64,000 nucleotides of DNA from CBDFKJ01 sp965248805 (lineage in GTDB: Bacteria; Pseudomonadota; Alphaproteobacteria; UBA6615). A program made the translations under genes and the position numbers. The notes under the pieces are model-generated. The model was not told the DNA's origin. It worked only from the letters and a program-made list of their open reading frames with translations, and made no database searches. The DNA lies in the NCBI GenBank assembly GCA_965248805.1, contig CBDFKJ010000005.1:62001-126000 (forward strand), given 5' to 3'. Positions within the stretch are counted from its first letter, which is position 1. The number at the start of each line of letters is the position of its first letter. Shown here piece by piece: positions 45,467 to 59,612 of the stretch.

Positions 45467-45647
45467 TGGCTGTTCTCTTTCTTATCTTAAACTAGGAAGT
45501 TCCAGGATGGGCTCGGGCAAGGTGGGGCACTGTGTTTACGATGTGCGCCCGGACCTTGATCGCCATTCTTCGCTACTCGTCGCCGCGCCATTTGCGGAGA
45601 TAGTGCGGAGTCGTGGCGGCGGTGTCGTGACACACAAAATTAGAAGG

Positions 45648-45677
45648 CCCGTAACTGTCTGTAGTTACGGGCCTTTT
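45648..45677 (-). terminator. Rho-independent terminator of tRNA-fMet
   Basis: Stem ggcccgtaact / agttacgggcc with a short loop lies immediately after the tRNA 3' end; run of T in the minus direction follows. It ends the rRNA operon. Confidence 0.8.
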
Positions 45678-45754
<77 letters not shown>

Positions 45755-45917
45755 TCATGACCGGCTGTGCCGCGGACGAGATCGACTGGCCAATTAGGTG
45801 ATCGATCGTCGCAGCAGTTGATCGCGGTGATCAACAAGATCATCGCGGTCAGTGACTATCTTGGCGATGATCGTGGCGATCTGCGGTGCAAACCTTGCTG
45901 GTACCGCTTGCTTACAA

Positions 45918-46035
45918 GACCTGGCAGCGACCTACTCTCCCGCGCCTTAAGACGCAGTACCATCGGCGCTGAGGGTCTTCACGGCCGAGTTCGGGATGGG
46001 ATCGGGTGTGGCCCCCTCGCCATAGCCACCAGGTC
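45918..46035 (-). rRNA. rrf: 5S ribosomal RNA
   Basis: 118 nt with paired ends GACCTGG/CCAGGTC, and the conserved loop ccacacccgatcccatcccga followed by gaactcggccgtgaa. Lies between 23S and tRNA-fMet as usual. Confidence 0.95.
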
Positions 46036-46129
46036 GTGTAAGCAAGCGGATCGGGTCGCGGTTCATGAATTTGCGCGCGCGACGCTTGCCGCTGCGCGTG
46101 ACGGTCCCACGCAAACGCGTGGGCTTGCG

Positions 46130-48880
<2,751 letters not shown>

Positions 48881-49205
48881 CGCAAAGCCGACACGCGCAG
48901 GGGCAAATCCCGCGCGCGCAACTCCATGAAACGCGACCACGTCCGTCGGCCATCGCCGCAACAGCACAAGGCTGGTTCGACATGGCACGGACGCAGTTCC
49001 GCAGATCTTCACGATGACAAAGAACACCATCGCGCTCGACCGCAGCCAAAGGGCGCTGCCGGACGCAATGAAACTCGTTCGAGGTGCATTCGATCGGTCG
49101 ACGCAGCTGGAGTGCGACGGGCGCGCGCTCTCTAATCCGCGCGCGCGAGGCGCTCGATCCGCAGCCGCGTTGCTCACGTGTGTTGGTACACATCGTGCTC
49201 ACGCA
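48881..49205 (-). other. Spacer between tRNA-Ala and 23S
   Basis: Internal transcribed spacer. No gene is visible; short GC-rich inverted repeats (such as gcgcgcgcggattagag region 49128-49150) may form processing stems. Confidence 0.7.
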
Positions 49206-49281
49206 TGGTGGAGGTGAACGGATTTGAACCGATGACCTCCTGCTTGCAAAGCAGGCGCTCTCCCAACTGAGCTACACCCCC
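49206..49281 (-). tRNA. tRNA-Ala (TGC)
   Basis: 76 nt: 5' GGGGGTGTAGCTCAG, anticodon TGC in tttgcaag, 3' CACCTCCACCA. Standard position in the 16S-23S spacer. Confidence 0.95.
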
Positions 49282-49362
49282 GAACTGAGAAATCAGGCGT
49301 CAGATATTACGTCTCCGAGTGCGAACATCGACTTCGGGTCCCTGACCATCTGATGTCTGACC

Positions 49363-49439
49363 TGGTGGGCCGGGGAGGATTTGAACCTCCGACCTCACGC
49401 TTATCAAGCGCGCGCTCTAACCAGCTGAGCTACCAGCCC
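49363..49439 (-). tRNA. tRNA-Ile (GAT)
   Basis: 77 nt: 5' GGGCTGGTAGCTCAG, anticodon GAT in ttgataag, 3' ending CCAGCCCACCA-type acceptor with CCA. First tRNA after 16S. Confidence 0.93.
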
Positions 49440-49547
49440 GCGATCCGTGATGCTGGTGTGCGAGCGATCGAATGCGGAAGGGATGCGCCGGCGGCGATAC
49501 GCGCCGGCTTGGTCACGGAGAACGGAATGTCGTGAGCATCCCGTTCT

Positions 49548-51062
<1,515 letters not shown>

Positions 51063-51545
51063 TTTAATTCCCCAACGCGTCCGAGAGTAATCGAGACGCG
51101 CGGGTCAACGCGTTGCCACAAGACTATGCACTTTTAGGTGCGTAGAATGCGCCTTGCGGACAAACGCGTACCGTGCACGCACCGCCGCCTGCGCATCCCT
51201 TCCTGAATTAACAATGTCAAATAGCGCGAACAAACCACCGAGCGCACACGCAAAAACGCACAGCATGCGCCTGTGAACGCAGAAACTCAACTAACCCGCG
51301 CCCGGAAGAGCGCATTCTTACGCCCGTCGCGTTCGACTCGTCAAACGCTTTTTTGGTGCGATTCCGCTCTTTTACTTCCACCGCAGTTAGCCGTAGGCAG
51401 GGCCCGTTAAGCCGCGTTCTCGGCACCAAGCCAGCGGTGGCCCAATACATGGAGCGTCTTGAACACCCATCAATACAGCCCGATTTTGCCGTGCAAGCCA
51501 CCCCAGGCGGCTCGCCGGGCAAATTCACGGCTTGCGTAGGCTCGC
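51063..51545. other. rRNA operon upstream region
   Basis: 483 bases without a gene. The minus strand should hold the 16S leader and promoters; the plus strand the promoter of the oxidoreductase gene. Confidence 0.6.
51314..51344 (-). promoter_or_regulatory. Candidate rRNA operon promoter
   Basis: On the minus strand a -35-like TTGACG (51339-51344) and a -10-like TAAGAAT (51314-51320) are separated by 18 bases, about 250 bases upstream of 16S. A second TTGACA near 51216-51221 lacks a matching -10. Only sequence similarity supports it. Confidence 0.4.
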
Positions 51546-52673
51546 TTGACGACGTGTGACGTATTAATCGTCGGCGCCGGCATGGCCGGGGTTTCCGCGG
51601 CCGCCGAGCTGGCGCCGCACATGCGCGTAGTCGTGATCGAGAAGGAACCGCACCCGGCCTACCACGCAACCGGGCGCTCGGCGGCGATGTTCACCGAAAC
51701 CTACGGCAATGCGCTGGTACGGGCGCTGACCCGCGGCAGCCGGGGGTCTCTGCGCCAGCCGCCGGACGGCTTTACCGACGGCCCTTTGCTGCTGCCGCGT
51801 GGGGTGATGATGGTCGCCACCGATGATCTGGTGGATGCGCTGCGGGCCGATTTCGATCGGTTTGGGCGCTTGTGTCCGGATCTGGAATGGCTCGACGCGG
51901 CAGGCGCCCGGCGCCACGTCCCGGCGCTGCGCCCCGGGTTCGCCGCTGCCGCTTTCCTGGAGCCCGGCGCCTGCGAGATCGACGTGGCGGCGTTGCTCAG
52001 CGGCTATCTGCGCCAAGCGCGCCGCGACGGGTGCAAGGTCGTGACCGACGCCGCGCTCACCGATCTGACCCGCCAAGCCGATGCCTGGCGTGCCGACACG
52101 CCACGTGGCAGCTATTCCGCGCCAATCGTCGTCAACGCAGCCGGCGCCTGGGCCGACCACGTTGCCGCGCTCGCGGGCGCCCCGGCGCTGCGCATCACGC
52201 CAAAACGGCGCACGGCGCTCGTCGTCGCACCCCCGCACGGAGCCGACATCGCGCTCTGGCCGCTCACTTTCGTCGTCGATGAGTCTCTCTACTTCAAACC
52301 CGACGCCGGCAGGCTACTGGTCTCGCCGGCCGACGAGACGCTTTCTGCGCCGTGCGATGCCCAGGCCGAGGATATCGACGTTGCGATCGCCGTCGATCGG
52401 CTGACCCAGGCGCTCGACATCGAGGTGCGGCGGGTCGAGCGCAAATGGGCAGGCTTGCGCAGCTTCGCGCCTGACAAGTCTCCCCTCGCCGGATTCGATC
52501 CAAAGGCGCCCGGCTTCTTTTGGCTCGCCGGCCAAGGCGGCTATGGCATCCAGATGGCCCCGTCGCTGGCGCGGGTCACCGCATCGCTCATTCGTGACGG
52601 CGTGCTGCCGCGTGACCTGATTGAATTAGGCATGACCGCCACCGATCTATCTCCGAAGCGGCTGAGTAACTGA
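51546..52673 (+). CDS. FAD-dependent oxidoreductase (DAO family)
   Basis: A 375-residue glycine/D-amino-acid oxidase-type flavoprotein. The FAD-binding DVLIVGAGMAGVSAAAEL is at the N-terminus, followed by VVIEKEPHPAYHATGRSAAMF, IVVNAAGAWADHVAALAG in the middle and FFWLAGQGGYGIQMAPSLARVTA at the C-terminus. The closest functional pattern is D-arginine dehydrogenase-like enzymes, but the substrate cannot be told. Start is TTG 51546, the only codon near the conserved N-terminus. Confidence 0.8.
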   Translation: MTTCDVLIVGAGMAGVSAAAELAPHMRVVVIEKEPHPAYHATGRSAAMFTETYGNALVRALTRGSRGSLRQPPDGFTDGPLLLPRGVMMVATDDLVDALRADFDRFGRLCPDLEWLDAAGARRHVPALRPGFAAAAFLEPGACEIDVAALLSGYLRQARRDGCKVVTDAALTDLTRQADAWRADTPRGSYSAPIVVNAAGAWADHVAALAGAPALRITPKRRTALVVAPPHGADIALWPLTFVVDESLYFKPDAGRLLVSPADETLSAPCDAQAEDIDVAIAVDRLTQALDIEVRRVERKWAGLRSFAPDKSPLAGFDPKAPGFFWLAGQGGYGIQMAPSLARVTASLIRDGVLPRDLIELGMTATDLSPKRLSN

Positions 52674-52700
52674 GCAGCACGACCCAAAGGAGGGACGAAG

Positions 52701-53036
52701 ATGAGAGCGATTGCGTATGTGGCGATCGGGCTCTTCTGCGCGACGGCCATCGGGCCACGCGATGCCGAGGCGCAGCGCCGCGGGCGGACCTGCGCGCCGG
52801 CGGTGCAGGAACGCCTCGATCAGTTGCAGGTCGATCAAGGCGACATCAGCGAAATCATCTACGATCCAATCTACGAGTACGACGCTGACGAAAACCGCCG
52901 CATGTCCAATATCAATGCCTGGGTGCGCTTCAGCTCGTGTAAAGGCGCGCTGATCGTCGACATGCTTCCCAACTGCTACGTGCGCCAAGTCTACACCCGC
53001 GGCGAGTGCAAGGTACCCGGCGTCAAGGCTTTCTGA
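52701..53036 (+). CDS. Small exported protein, unknown function
   Basis: A 111-residue protein with a signal peptide (YVAIGLFCATAIG, cleavage about AEA, residue 24) and four Cys residues in the mature part (TCAPAV, SSCKG, NCYV, ECKV) that could form disulfides. Ribosome-binding site aaggagg 9 bases before the ATG. It follows the oxidoreductase by 28 bp, perhaps co-transcribed. No family recognised. Confidence 0.6.
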   Translation: MRAIAYVAIGLFCATAIGPRDAEAQRRGRTCAPAVQERLDQLQVDQGDISEIIYDPIYEYDADENRRMSNINAWVRFSSCKGALIVDMLPNCYVRQVYTRGECKVPGVKAF

Positions 53037-53055
53037 TCGCATCCGGCAAGCCGAG

Positions 53056-53817
53056 CTATGCAGAATCTGGCGTGTGCCGTCGCTTGCCGACGAGCGCGCT
53101 GACGACGCCATGTAGCGTGCGCACTTCCTGGTCGGTGAGGTCGGCGCGTTGGAGCATCGCCCGCAGCGCGCGCGTCATCGAGGGCCGCATCTCCGGCACC
53201 GGGAAGAACCCGGCATCGTCCAATGCACCCTCCAGCCGACCGAACAGGTTGAGCAGCGCCGCTTTGTCGGCCGGTGTCTCTGCAGGTAACTGCTTATCGG
53301 GCGTCGCATCTGCGGCCTGGAACCACTCGTAGCCGACAATCAGCACGGCCTGAGCCAGATTGAGCGAGGCATGCGCGGAATTGAGCGGCACCTCGATGAT
53401 GGTGTCGGCCAGGGTCAGTTGATCGTTTGTGAGGCCGGTCCGCTCAGGCCCGAAGATAATGCCGATGCCGTCACCGTCGGCGCGCATTTCGCTGCCGGCG
53501 TGGCGCGGCGTCACGATCCGTTGGATCATGTCGCGTCGCCGCGCCGTGGTAGCGTAGACGCGGCCCAGATCCCCGACCGATTCCTCAATCGATTGGCACA
53601 GTCGCGCGGCTTCCAGGATCGCCTCGGCGCCCGCGGCCATGGCGCGCGCCTTGTCGTTAGGCCACCGATCGCGCGGGCGCACGAGGACCAGTTCGCTCAG
53701 CCCGCAATTGGCCATGGCCCGTGCCGCCGCGCCGATATTTTCGCCCATTTGCGGTTCAACCAGTATGACCCGCGGGCCATGCGCGATCGAGGGCTGGCTG
53801 GTGTCGGTTCCGGCCAT
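53056..53817 (-). CDS. trmJ: tRNA (cytidine/uridine-2'-O)-methyltransferase TrmJ
   Basis: A 253-residue SPOUT methyltransferase that modifies position 32 of tRNA. Motif 1 is NIGAAARAMANCGLSELVLV, motif 2 IGIIFGPERTGLTNDQL, and motif 3 SLNLAQAVLIVGYEW in the trefoil knot. Start ATG 53817. An IS630 copy ends three bases upstream (TA at 53821), removing the native promoter and ribosome-binding site, so expression must come from within or across the IS. The next gene upstream is on the same strand but inside the IS. Confidence 0.88.
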   Translation of the reverse strand: MAGTDTSQPSIAHGPRVILVEPQMGENIGAAARAMANCGLSELVLVRPRDRWPNDKARAMAAGAEAILEAARLCQSIEESVGDLGRVYATTARRRDMIQRIVTPRHAGSEMRADGDGIGIIFGPERTGLTNDQLTLADTIIEVPLNSAHASLNLAQAVLIVGYEWFQAADATPDKQLPAETPADKAALLNLFGRLEGALDDAGFFPVPEMRPSMTRALRAMLQRADLTDQEVRTLHGVVSALVGKRRHTPDSA

Positions 53818-53819
53818 GG

Positions 53820-54909
53820 CTAGTGGATTGATTCCAACGTTTGGAACCCTCGGTTTCGGGCTGCGATGATGTCGTCGGGGTCGGCTTTCCATATGAATGG
53901 CTGTGGGTTGGCCGCATTGTATTCGCGGACGAAGCGGTTGATTGCGGCCTGGAGATCGACGACGGAATGGAAGACGCCGTGCTTGAGCCGCCGCCGGGTG
54001 AGTTTTGCGAAGAAGCCCTCGACGGCATTGAGCCACGAGCAGGAGGTCGGTGTGAAGTGGAAAGTCCAGCGCGGATGGCGGGCGAGCCAGGCGCGGACCT
54101 TGTCCTTGTTGTGCGCCGCGTAGTTGTCGACGATCGCGTGGATGGCCTTGTCCGCCGGCACCGTGCGCTCGATGCGGTTGAGGAAGCGGATGAACTCCTG
54201 ATGGCGGTGGCGCTGCATGTTCTGGCCGATCACCGTTCCGTCCAGAACGTTGAGCGCCGCAAACAGCGTGGTCGTGCCGTGCCGTTTGTAGTCATGGGTC
54301 ATGGTGCCGGCGCGTCCCTTCTTCATCGGCAGACCGGCGGTCGAGCGCCTGGATCTGTGACTTCTCATCGATCGACAACACCACCGCATGGGCCGGCGGG
54401 TCGACATACAGGCCGACGATATCGGTGAGTTTCTCGGCGAAGGCAGGGTCGGTCGACAGCTTGAAGTTGCGCCAGCGGTGCGGGCTGAGACCGTGAGCCT
54501 TCCAGATCGCCTGCACCGTCGAGGCGGCAATACCGGCCGCCCTGGCGATCGCGCGCAACGTCCAGTGGGTCGCCTCAAACGGCGGCGGTTGCTGCGTCAG
54601 GCGCACGATCTCGGCGACACGATCGAGCGGGACCGGCGCCTTGCCGGGCGGACGGGACTTGTCGCGAAGCAGGCCGCCGACACCCTCGTGCATGAACCGC
54701 TCTTGCCAGCGCCACACGCAGGTCTTGGACTTGCCGGTCTCGGTCATGATCGCCGAGGTGCCCAGACCCTCGCCGCTGAGAAGGACAATATGTGCCCGCC
54801 AGACGTGTTTCTGCGGGCTCTTGGGATCCGCGACGACCGCGCGCAATCGCTGACGGTCGCCGGCGGATAGGGTGAAGGAGATTCCACTGCGCATGCGCCA
54901 GATTCGCAT
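53820..54909 (-). pseudogene. IS630 transposase, frameshifted (copy 3)
   Basis: N-terminal part from MRIWRMRSGISFTLSAG to the DDE first Asp region is intact; a 7-bp duplication shifts the frame before DYKRHGTTTLFAAL. The remainder, including Asp (IVDNYAAH) and Glu (AVEGFFAK), lies in the second frame. Inactive unless suppressed. Confidence 0.85.
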
Positions 54910-54963
54910 AACACAGCAAAATACGGAATCCCAATTCGGACTCTTTCATTCCGATCAATCCAC
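53823..54963 (-). mobile_element. IS630 copy 3, transposase frameshifted
   Basis: A 1141-bp copy, flanked by TA at 53821-53822 and 54964-54965, in a CTAG target. It is 7 bp longer than copy 1 because of a tandem duplication of tcatggg near 54296. That splits the transposase into 53820-54578 and 54292-54909 frames. Inverted repeats are intact. Confidence 0.9.
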
Positions 54964-54965
54964 TA

Positions 54966-55230
54966 GTTACTGCTCGCTCAGCCAAAGAAATGCACGCCAC
55001 GGCTGGTGCCGCCGTGGAAAAGTGAGCGTTCGCGTCATGGAAGTCCACAATGAGAGCCTTTCGCCTTCGGCACGCCTTTCTTGTCGGACGGCAGGTACGG
55101 TGCGATGGTTGCGCGGCGCGATCCATCGGCGCGCCTGCAGACACCGACTGACCGAGGCCGCGCGTGTGCACTTGACCGATCGCGACCACCCACGAGCAAC
55201 TGCGTGAATGAACCCAGCCGAGGCCAGGCC
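54966..55230. other. Unassigned region upstream of the cyclase gene
   Basis: No intact gene. Minus-strand strings such as ADGSRRATIAPYLPSDKKG look like a remnant of an IS5-like transposase N-terminus, below the level I would call. The cyclase promoter may be here. Confidence 0.35.
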
Positions 55231-55253
55231 ATGGAGTATCCCGTTCCCGATAA

Positions 55254-56707
55254 CAGCCCGGTGATGAAGTCGCGCTTTGATCAATCGGTTTCGGGGGCGA
55301 CGATGATGATGATGACGAGCATGGCTGGTTTGCCTTCGATGTTCGCCACGATGGCGATCGCCAGGGCAGCATCGAACTGAATAACGAACAAAAGGGTGCT
55401 CTTTGCACTCGCAGCCTCCCTCGGCGTGCCTGATCCGAACAGCGCGCGCATCAGAATGCCGAGATTGAACCCGGCGACATGGATCAGGTAGCGTTTGTGG
55501 ACGTTCTCGCGCGCCCGCAGCAACGCGCGGCGCATGCCGCCACGGTCGAGGACATGGGCGAAGCTGCGCTCGACCATCTCACCGCGCCTGCGCATGGCGT
55601 TCCGCGCGACGCCGGACTTCAATCGCGCCCGGTTGGCGTAGACAGCCTGACGTGCCGCCTGGTCGCCATGCCAGCGCAGATAGCCGTTGGCGGGCTCCGG
55701 CTCGGAGATCCGCGTTTTCCAGACGCCGCCGTCGAGGTCTTTCAGCCCCTCGCGTGAATGATAGCCCTTGTCGCCAACGAGACCGCAGGGCTCTGCCCGT
55801 GTTGGAGCCAGGCCGACCTCGGCGAGGTTGCGCGCGGCCGCCTCCAGCGTCCCAGGCAAAGTCGTCGTGTCGCCTTCATCGGCTGGATAGATCGGTGCCG
55901 CAACGATGACGCCGGTGTCGAGATCGACCGCGTGCTCGGGCTTGTAGGCCAGATGCGTGGTGCCGTCCTTCATCCGCGCGATCTTCGCATCAGGATCGGT
56001 CGGGCTCGTCCAATCCTTGTTCGAAAGCTTCTTGCCCTTCCGCCGGCGATCGAGCCGGACGAGGTCGTCGATCGTCGGCGTTTCGACGCCACTCTCCTTC
56101 GCCATTTGCGTCAGCATCTCGCGATAGGTCTCGCCGCTATCGCGCCGCACGATGGCTCGCAGGGCGGCGTTGGCTTCCATCGTCGAGCCGTCGACGCCGA
56201 TCCGCTCGCCCTTCACCAGACCGCGCGCGGCGACGAGAGCCAGAACCCAGTCGAAAACCTTTTCATGGACCTCGTGCGGCAGCCGGCCGCGCGTCTTCGA
56301 CAACCAGGAATGATCGGGAACCTTGTCCCGGTTCGCCAACCGCAGAAACGCGCGAAGCGACAGCGAATCCGAACAGCGCCAAGCGATGCCGCGCTCGCTG
56401 CCGATGCCCTCGAAATAGCCGATCATGTGCATCCGGAAATAACGCCCCGGCGGCAGCGAAGGAGCCCCCATCCGAGGTGCGTAATATGGCTTGCACGTCG
56501 CCTCCACGAAGCCGTCAAAGCCAGACTCGGTCAGCAACTCATGCAGCCGGTCGGAAAACGCGTGTCCAGGCGAACGCGGCATCTCCGCCCATGTCACCAC
56601 GAGGTCACCCTGAACCTCGCTCTGTCGTCTCAATGCCATCGCACGACGCCCGTCTAAATCTCTATGTTCAGACAGAATCAGACACGCCGGACTTCGTCAA
56701 CGGGCTG
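55254..56707 (-). mobile_element. IS1182-family element (complete)
   Basis: 1454 bp with inverted repeats cagcccggtgatgaagtc (left) and cagcccgttgacgaagtc (right, complementary strand), flanked by 4-bp ATAA duplications (55250-55253 and 56708-56711). Contains a single transposase gene. Confidence 0.9.
55281..56639 (-). CDS. IS1182-family transposase
   Basis: A 452-residue transposase with a DUF772-like N-terminus (FDGFVEATCKPYYA, PPGRYFRMHMIGYFEGIG), a DDE_Tnp_1 core (RIGVDGSTMEANAALRA, ERSFAHVLDRGGMRR), and a hydrophobic C-terminus that recurs in the chimera at 25255. No internal stops, so the element could be active. Confidence 0.85.
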   Translation of the reverse strand: MALRRQSEVQGDLVVTWAEMPRSPGHAFSDRLHELLTESGFDGFVEATCKPYYAPRMGAPSLPPGRYFRMHMIGYFEGIGSERGIAWRCSDSLSLRAFLRLANRDKVPDHSWLSKTRGRLPHEVHEKVFDWVLALVAARGLVKGERIGVDGSTMEANAALRAIVRRDSGETYREMLTQMAKESGVETPTIDDLVRLDRRRKGKKLSNKDWTSPTDPDAKIARMKDGTTHLAYKPEHAVDLDTGVIVAAPIYPADEGDTTTLPGTLEAAARNLAEVGLAPTRAEPCGLVGDKGYHSREGLKDLDGGVWKTRISEPEPANGYLRWHGDQAARQAVYANRARLKSGVARNAMRRRGEMVERSFAHVLDRGGMRRALLRARENVHKRYLIHVAGFNLGILMRALFGSGTPREAASAKSTLLFVIQFDAALAIAIVANIEGKPAMLVIIIIVAPETD

Positions 56708-57998
56708 ATAACGAGCCCCAACGTATTACGGCGCTTCAGTCGTATGAAATCGACGGCACGCCGCCCGAGATTGACTACGACGGTATCGCCGAGTTGGCGG
56801 CGCAGATCTGTCAATGTCCGGTCGGGCTGATCAACCTGGTCGGCGACGACCGCGAATGGCTGAAGGCCAAGTACGGGTTGCCGCCGGAGGTCACTCACTT
56901 GCCCGCGGGACGTTGTGCGCGCACGCCATTTGCGGCAGCGATATCCTGGTGCTGCCCGACCTCGCCTGGTGCTGCCCGACCTCGAAGACGACGCCAAGTT
57001 CTGCGCCCATCCGACTGTCACGGGCGAGCCCCATCTCCGGTTCTACTGCGGCATGCCGCTGATTACGAAAGACGGCTATGCGCTGGGAACGATCTGTGTC
57101 ATGGATTTTCAGCCACACGAAATCAATCGCGATCAGATAGAGGCGGTGCGGCATCTGTCGCGCCAGGTCATGGGCCAACTCGAGCTGCGGCGGAAACTCA
57201 TCGAGCTCGGAAAGGCGCACGAACAGCTCGGAGAAGCGCAGCAGGAAGCCGCGGCAGAAAAAGCCCGTTCCGATGAGCTGCTGCTCAACTTCCTGCCGGC
57301 CAAGATCGCGGACGAGCTGAAGGAGAAGGACCACGTCGAGCCGCGATACTTCGGCTCGGTAACGATCATGTTCACCGACTTCAAGGGCTTCACGCGCTTG
57401 GCCGAAAGCATGGAGCCACGCGGTCTGATCAACGACCTCGATCAATATTTTTCGGCCTTCAACGACATCATCGAACGGCATGGCCTGGAAAAGCTCAGGA
57501 CCATCGGCGATGCGTACATGTGCGTCGGCGGACTTCCCGAGGAGAACGCCACCCATACCGTCGACGTCTGTCTGGCCGCGCTCGAAATTCTGTCGTTCAT
57601 GCCCGCGTGAACGCCCAGCGCGACAAGATGCGCCTGGCTCCGTGGGAGCTACGGATCGGCATTCACACCGGGCCGGTGATGGCGGGCGTCGTGGGCAAGC
57701 GCAAATTCACCTACGACATCTGGGGCGATGCGGTGAACATAGCGGCCCGGATGGAAACCAATAGCGAGCCGGGGCGGGTCAACGTGTCCGACACCACGTG
57801 GCACCGGATCAAGGACCTGTTCGACACCGAGCACCGGGGGCCGATCGAAGCCAAGAACAAGGGCCGGCTGGAGATGTATTTCCTCAACCGGATCCGACCC
57901 GATCTTGCCCGCGACGACAGCGGCCGCGTTGCCGGCGACGCCTTCGCCGACGCCCGCCGGCGATTGCACGTCTGAGGCGTAGGCAACCGGTGACGGCG

Positions 57999-59612
57999 TC
58001 AGCTCGACGCCTGATCACGCAGCAGCTTGTAGGTGATGCTGTCGGACAGCGCCTCGTAGGCGGCGTCGATGATGTTGGGCGAGATGCCGACCGTCGACCA
58101 GCGGTGTCCGTGTGCATCGGCCGACTCGATCATCACGCGCGTTGTCGCCGCCGTCGCCGCCTGTGGCGTCAGGATGCGCACCTTGAAGTCGACCAGCCGC
58201 AACTCATTGAGCTCGGGATAGATCGGCGTCAGCGCTTTACGAAGGGCGTCGTCAAGTGCGTTAACCGGGCCGTTGCCTTCGGCCACCTGCATCGCGACCC
58301 GATCGCCGACGCGCACCTTGATCACCGCCTGGCTGATTGTCACCAGCTCGCCCTTGGCGTTGTGGCGGCGTTCGACCTCGACGCGAAAGCTGTTCATGTG
58401 AAAGAATTGCGGCACCTCGCCGACGGCGCGGCGGGCCAGAAGCTCGAAACTCGCCGCGGCGCCGTCGTAGGCGTAGCCTTCGTACTCGCGCGCCTTCACG
58501 TCCCCGAGTAGACGGTGCAGCTTCGGATCATCGGCGTCGAGATCGAGCCCGATCTCGTCCAGCAGCGCCAGCAGGCTCGCCCGCCCGGCCTGGTCCGACA
58601 CCACGACGTGGCGCTGGTTGCCGACCGACTCCGGCGGCACGTGTTCGTAGCTGCGCGGGTCCTTGCGCACGGCCGAGACATGCAGGCCGCCCTTGTGGGC
58701 GAACGCGGCCTCGCCGACGTAGGGAGCGTGCCGGTCCGGTGCGCGGTTCATCAGCTCGTCCAGCAGATGCGACACGTGGGTGAGTTGCTTCAGCTCCGCC
58801 TCACCCAGGCCGAGCGCATACCGACCGTCGTACTTCAGCATCAGCGTCGGGATGATGGTGATCAGATTGGCGTTGCCGCAGCGCTCGCCGAGCCCGTTCA
58901 ACGTGCCTTGCACTTGCCGCACGCCGGCATCGATGGCGGCCAGCGAATTGGCGACGGCGTTGCCGGTGTCGTCATGGGCGTGAATGGCCAGATGGTCGCC
59001 GGGAACCTGCTTGCCGACCTCGCTCACGATGCGCGCGATATCCTGCGGCAACGTGCCGCCATTGGTGTCGCACAACACGATCCAACGCGCGCCCGCCTCG
59101 TAGGCCGCCAGCACGCACTCCAACGCGTACGCCGAATTGGCCTTGTAGCCATCGAAGAAGTGTTCGGCATCGAACAATACCTCGCCGACGCGGTTGCAGG
59201 CGTGCGCCATGCTGTCGCCAATCATGGCGACGTTTTCCGCGCGCTCGATACCGAGGGCGACGTCGACATGGAAGTCCCAAGTCTTGCCGACCATGCACAC
59301 GGCACCGGCCTTGGTGGACAGCAAGGCGTTCAGACCCGGATCGTTGCTGGCGCTGCGTCCGGGCCGGCGGGTCATGCCGAAGGCCGTGAGCTTGGCATGG
59401 CCCAGCGTCGGCGGCGCGGCGAAGAAGGCATCGTCGGTGGGATTGGCGCCGGGCCAGCCGCCCTCGATGTTATCGATCTTCAGCGCGTCCAATGCCTGCG
59501 CGATCGCCGTCTTGTCGTTCGCGGAGAAATCGACGCCTTGCGTCTGCGCGCCATCGCGCAGCGTCGTGTCGAACAGATAGATGCGCTCGCCGCTCACGCT
59601 GCCCGCCGCCAT
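57999..59612 (-). CDS. cimA: (R)-citramalate synthase
   Basis: A 537-residue HMGL-like enzyme condensing pyruvate with acetyl-CoA, first step of the citramalate route to isoleucine. LFDTTLRDGAQTQGVDF is the substrate and metal motif, with HDDTGNAVANSLAAIDAG and GGLHVSAVRKDPRSYEH in the barrel. The C-terminal LeuA-dimer regulatory domain (about 400-537) ends TYKLLRDQASS. Start ATG 59612 overlaps cysS by 19 bases. Homologous to leuA; the start motif LFDTTLRDGAQ and length favour cimA. Confidence 0.85.
   Translation of the reverse strand: MAAGSVSGERIYLFDTTLRDGAQTQGVDFSANDKTAIAQALDALKIDNIEGGWPGANPTDDAFFAAPPTLGHAKLTAFGMTRRPGRSASNDPGLNALLSTKAGAVCMVGKTWDFHVDVALGIERAENVAMIGDSMAHACNRVGEVLFDAEHFFDGYKANSAYALECVLAAYEAGARWIVLCDTNGGTLPQDIARIVSEVGKQVPGDHLAIHAHDDTGNAVANSLAAIDAGVRQVQGTLNGLGERCGNANLITIIPTLMLKYDGRYALGLGEAELKQLTHVSHLLDELMNRAPDRHAPYVGEAAFAHKGGLHVSAVRKDPRSYEHVPPESVGNQRHVVVSDQAGRASLLALLDEIGLDLDADDPKLHRLLGDVKAREYEGYAYDGAAASFELLARRAVGEVPQFFHMNSFRVEVERRHNAKGELVTISQAVIKVRVGDRVAMQVAEGNGPVNALDDALRKALTPIYPELNELRLVDFKVRILTPQAATAATTRVMIESADAHGHRWSTVGISPNIIDAAYEALSDSITYKLLRDQASS

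Larger units (their letters stand above)
55231..57975 (+). pseudogene. GAF domain adenylate/guanylate cyclase, interrupted by IS1182
   Basis: Eight codons (MEYPVPDN) lie before the IS1182, and the gene resumes after it at 56712 in frame as EPQRITALQSYEID. A GAF domain follows (CPVGLINLVGDDREWLKAKYG), then a class III cyclase catalytic domain (VTIMFTDFKGFTRLAE, GDAYMCVGGLPEEN, and GIHTGPVMAGVVGKRKF with YDIWGDAVNIAARME). Further lesions are a frameshift with tandem duplication of tggtgctgcccgacctcg near 56940-56990, and a frameshift near 57605. Only a few bases are needed to restore it. Reads as a recently inactivated signalling protein. Confidence 0.8.
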
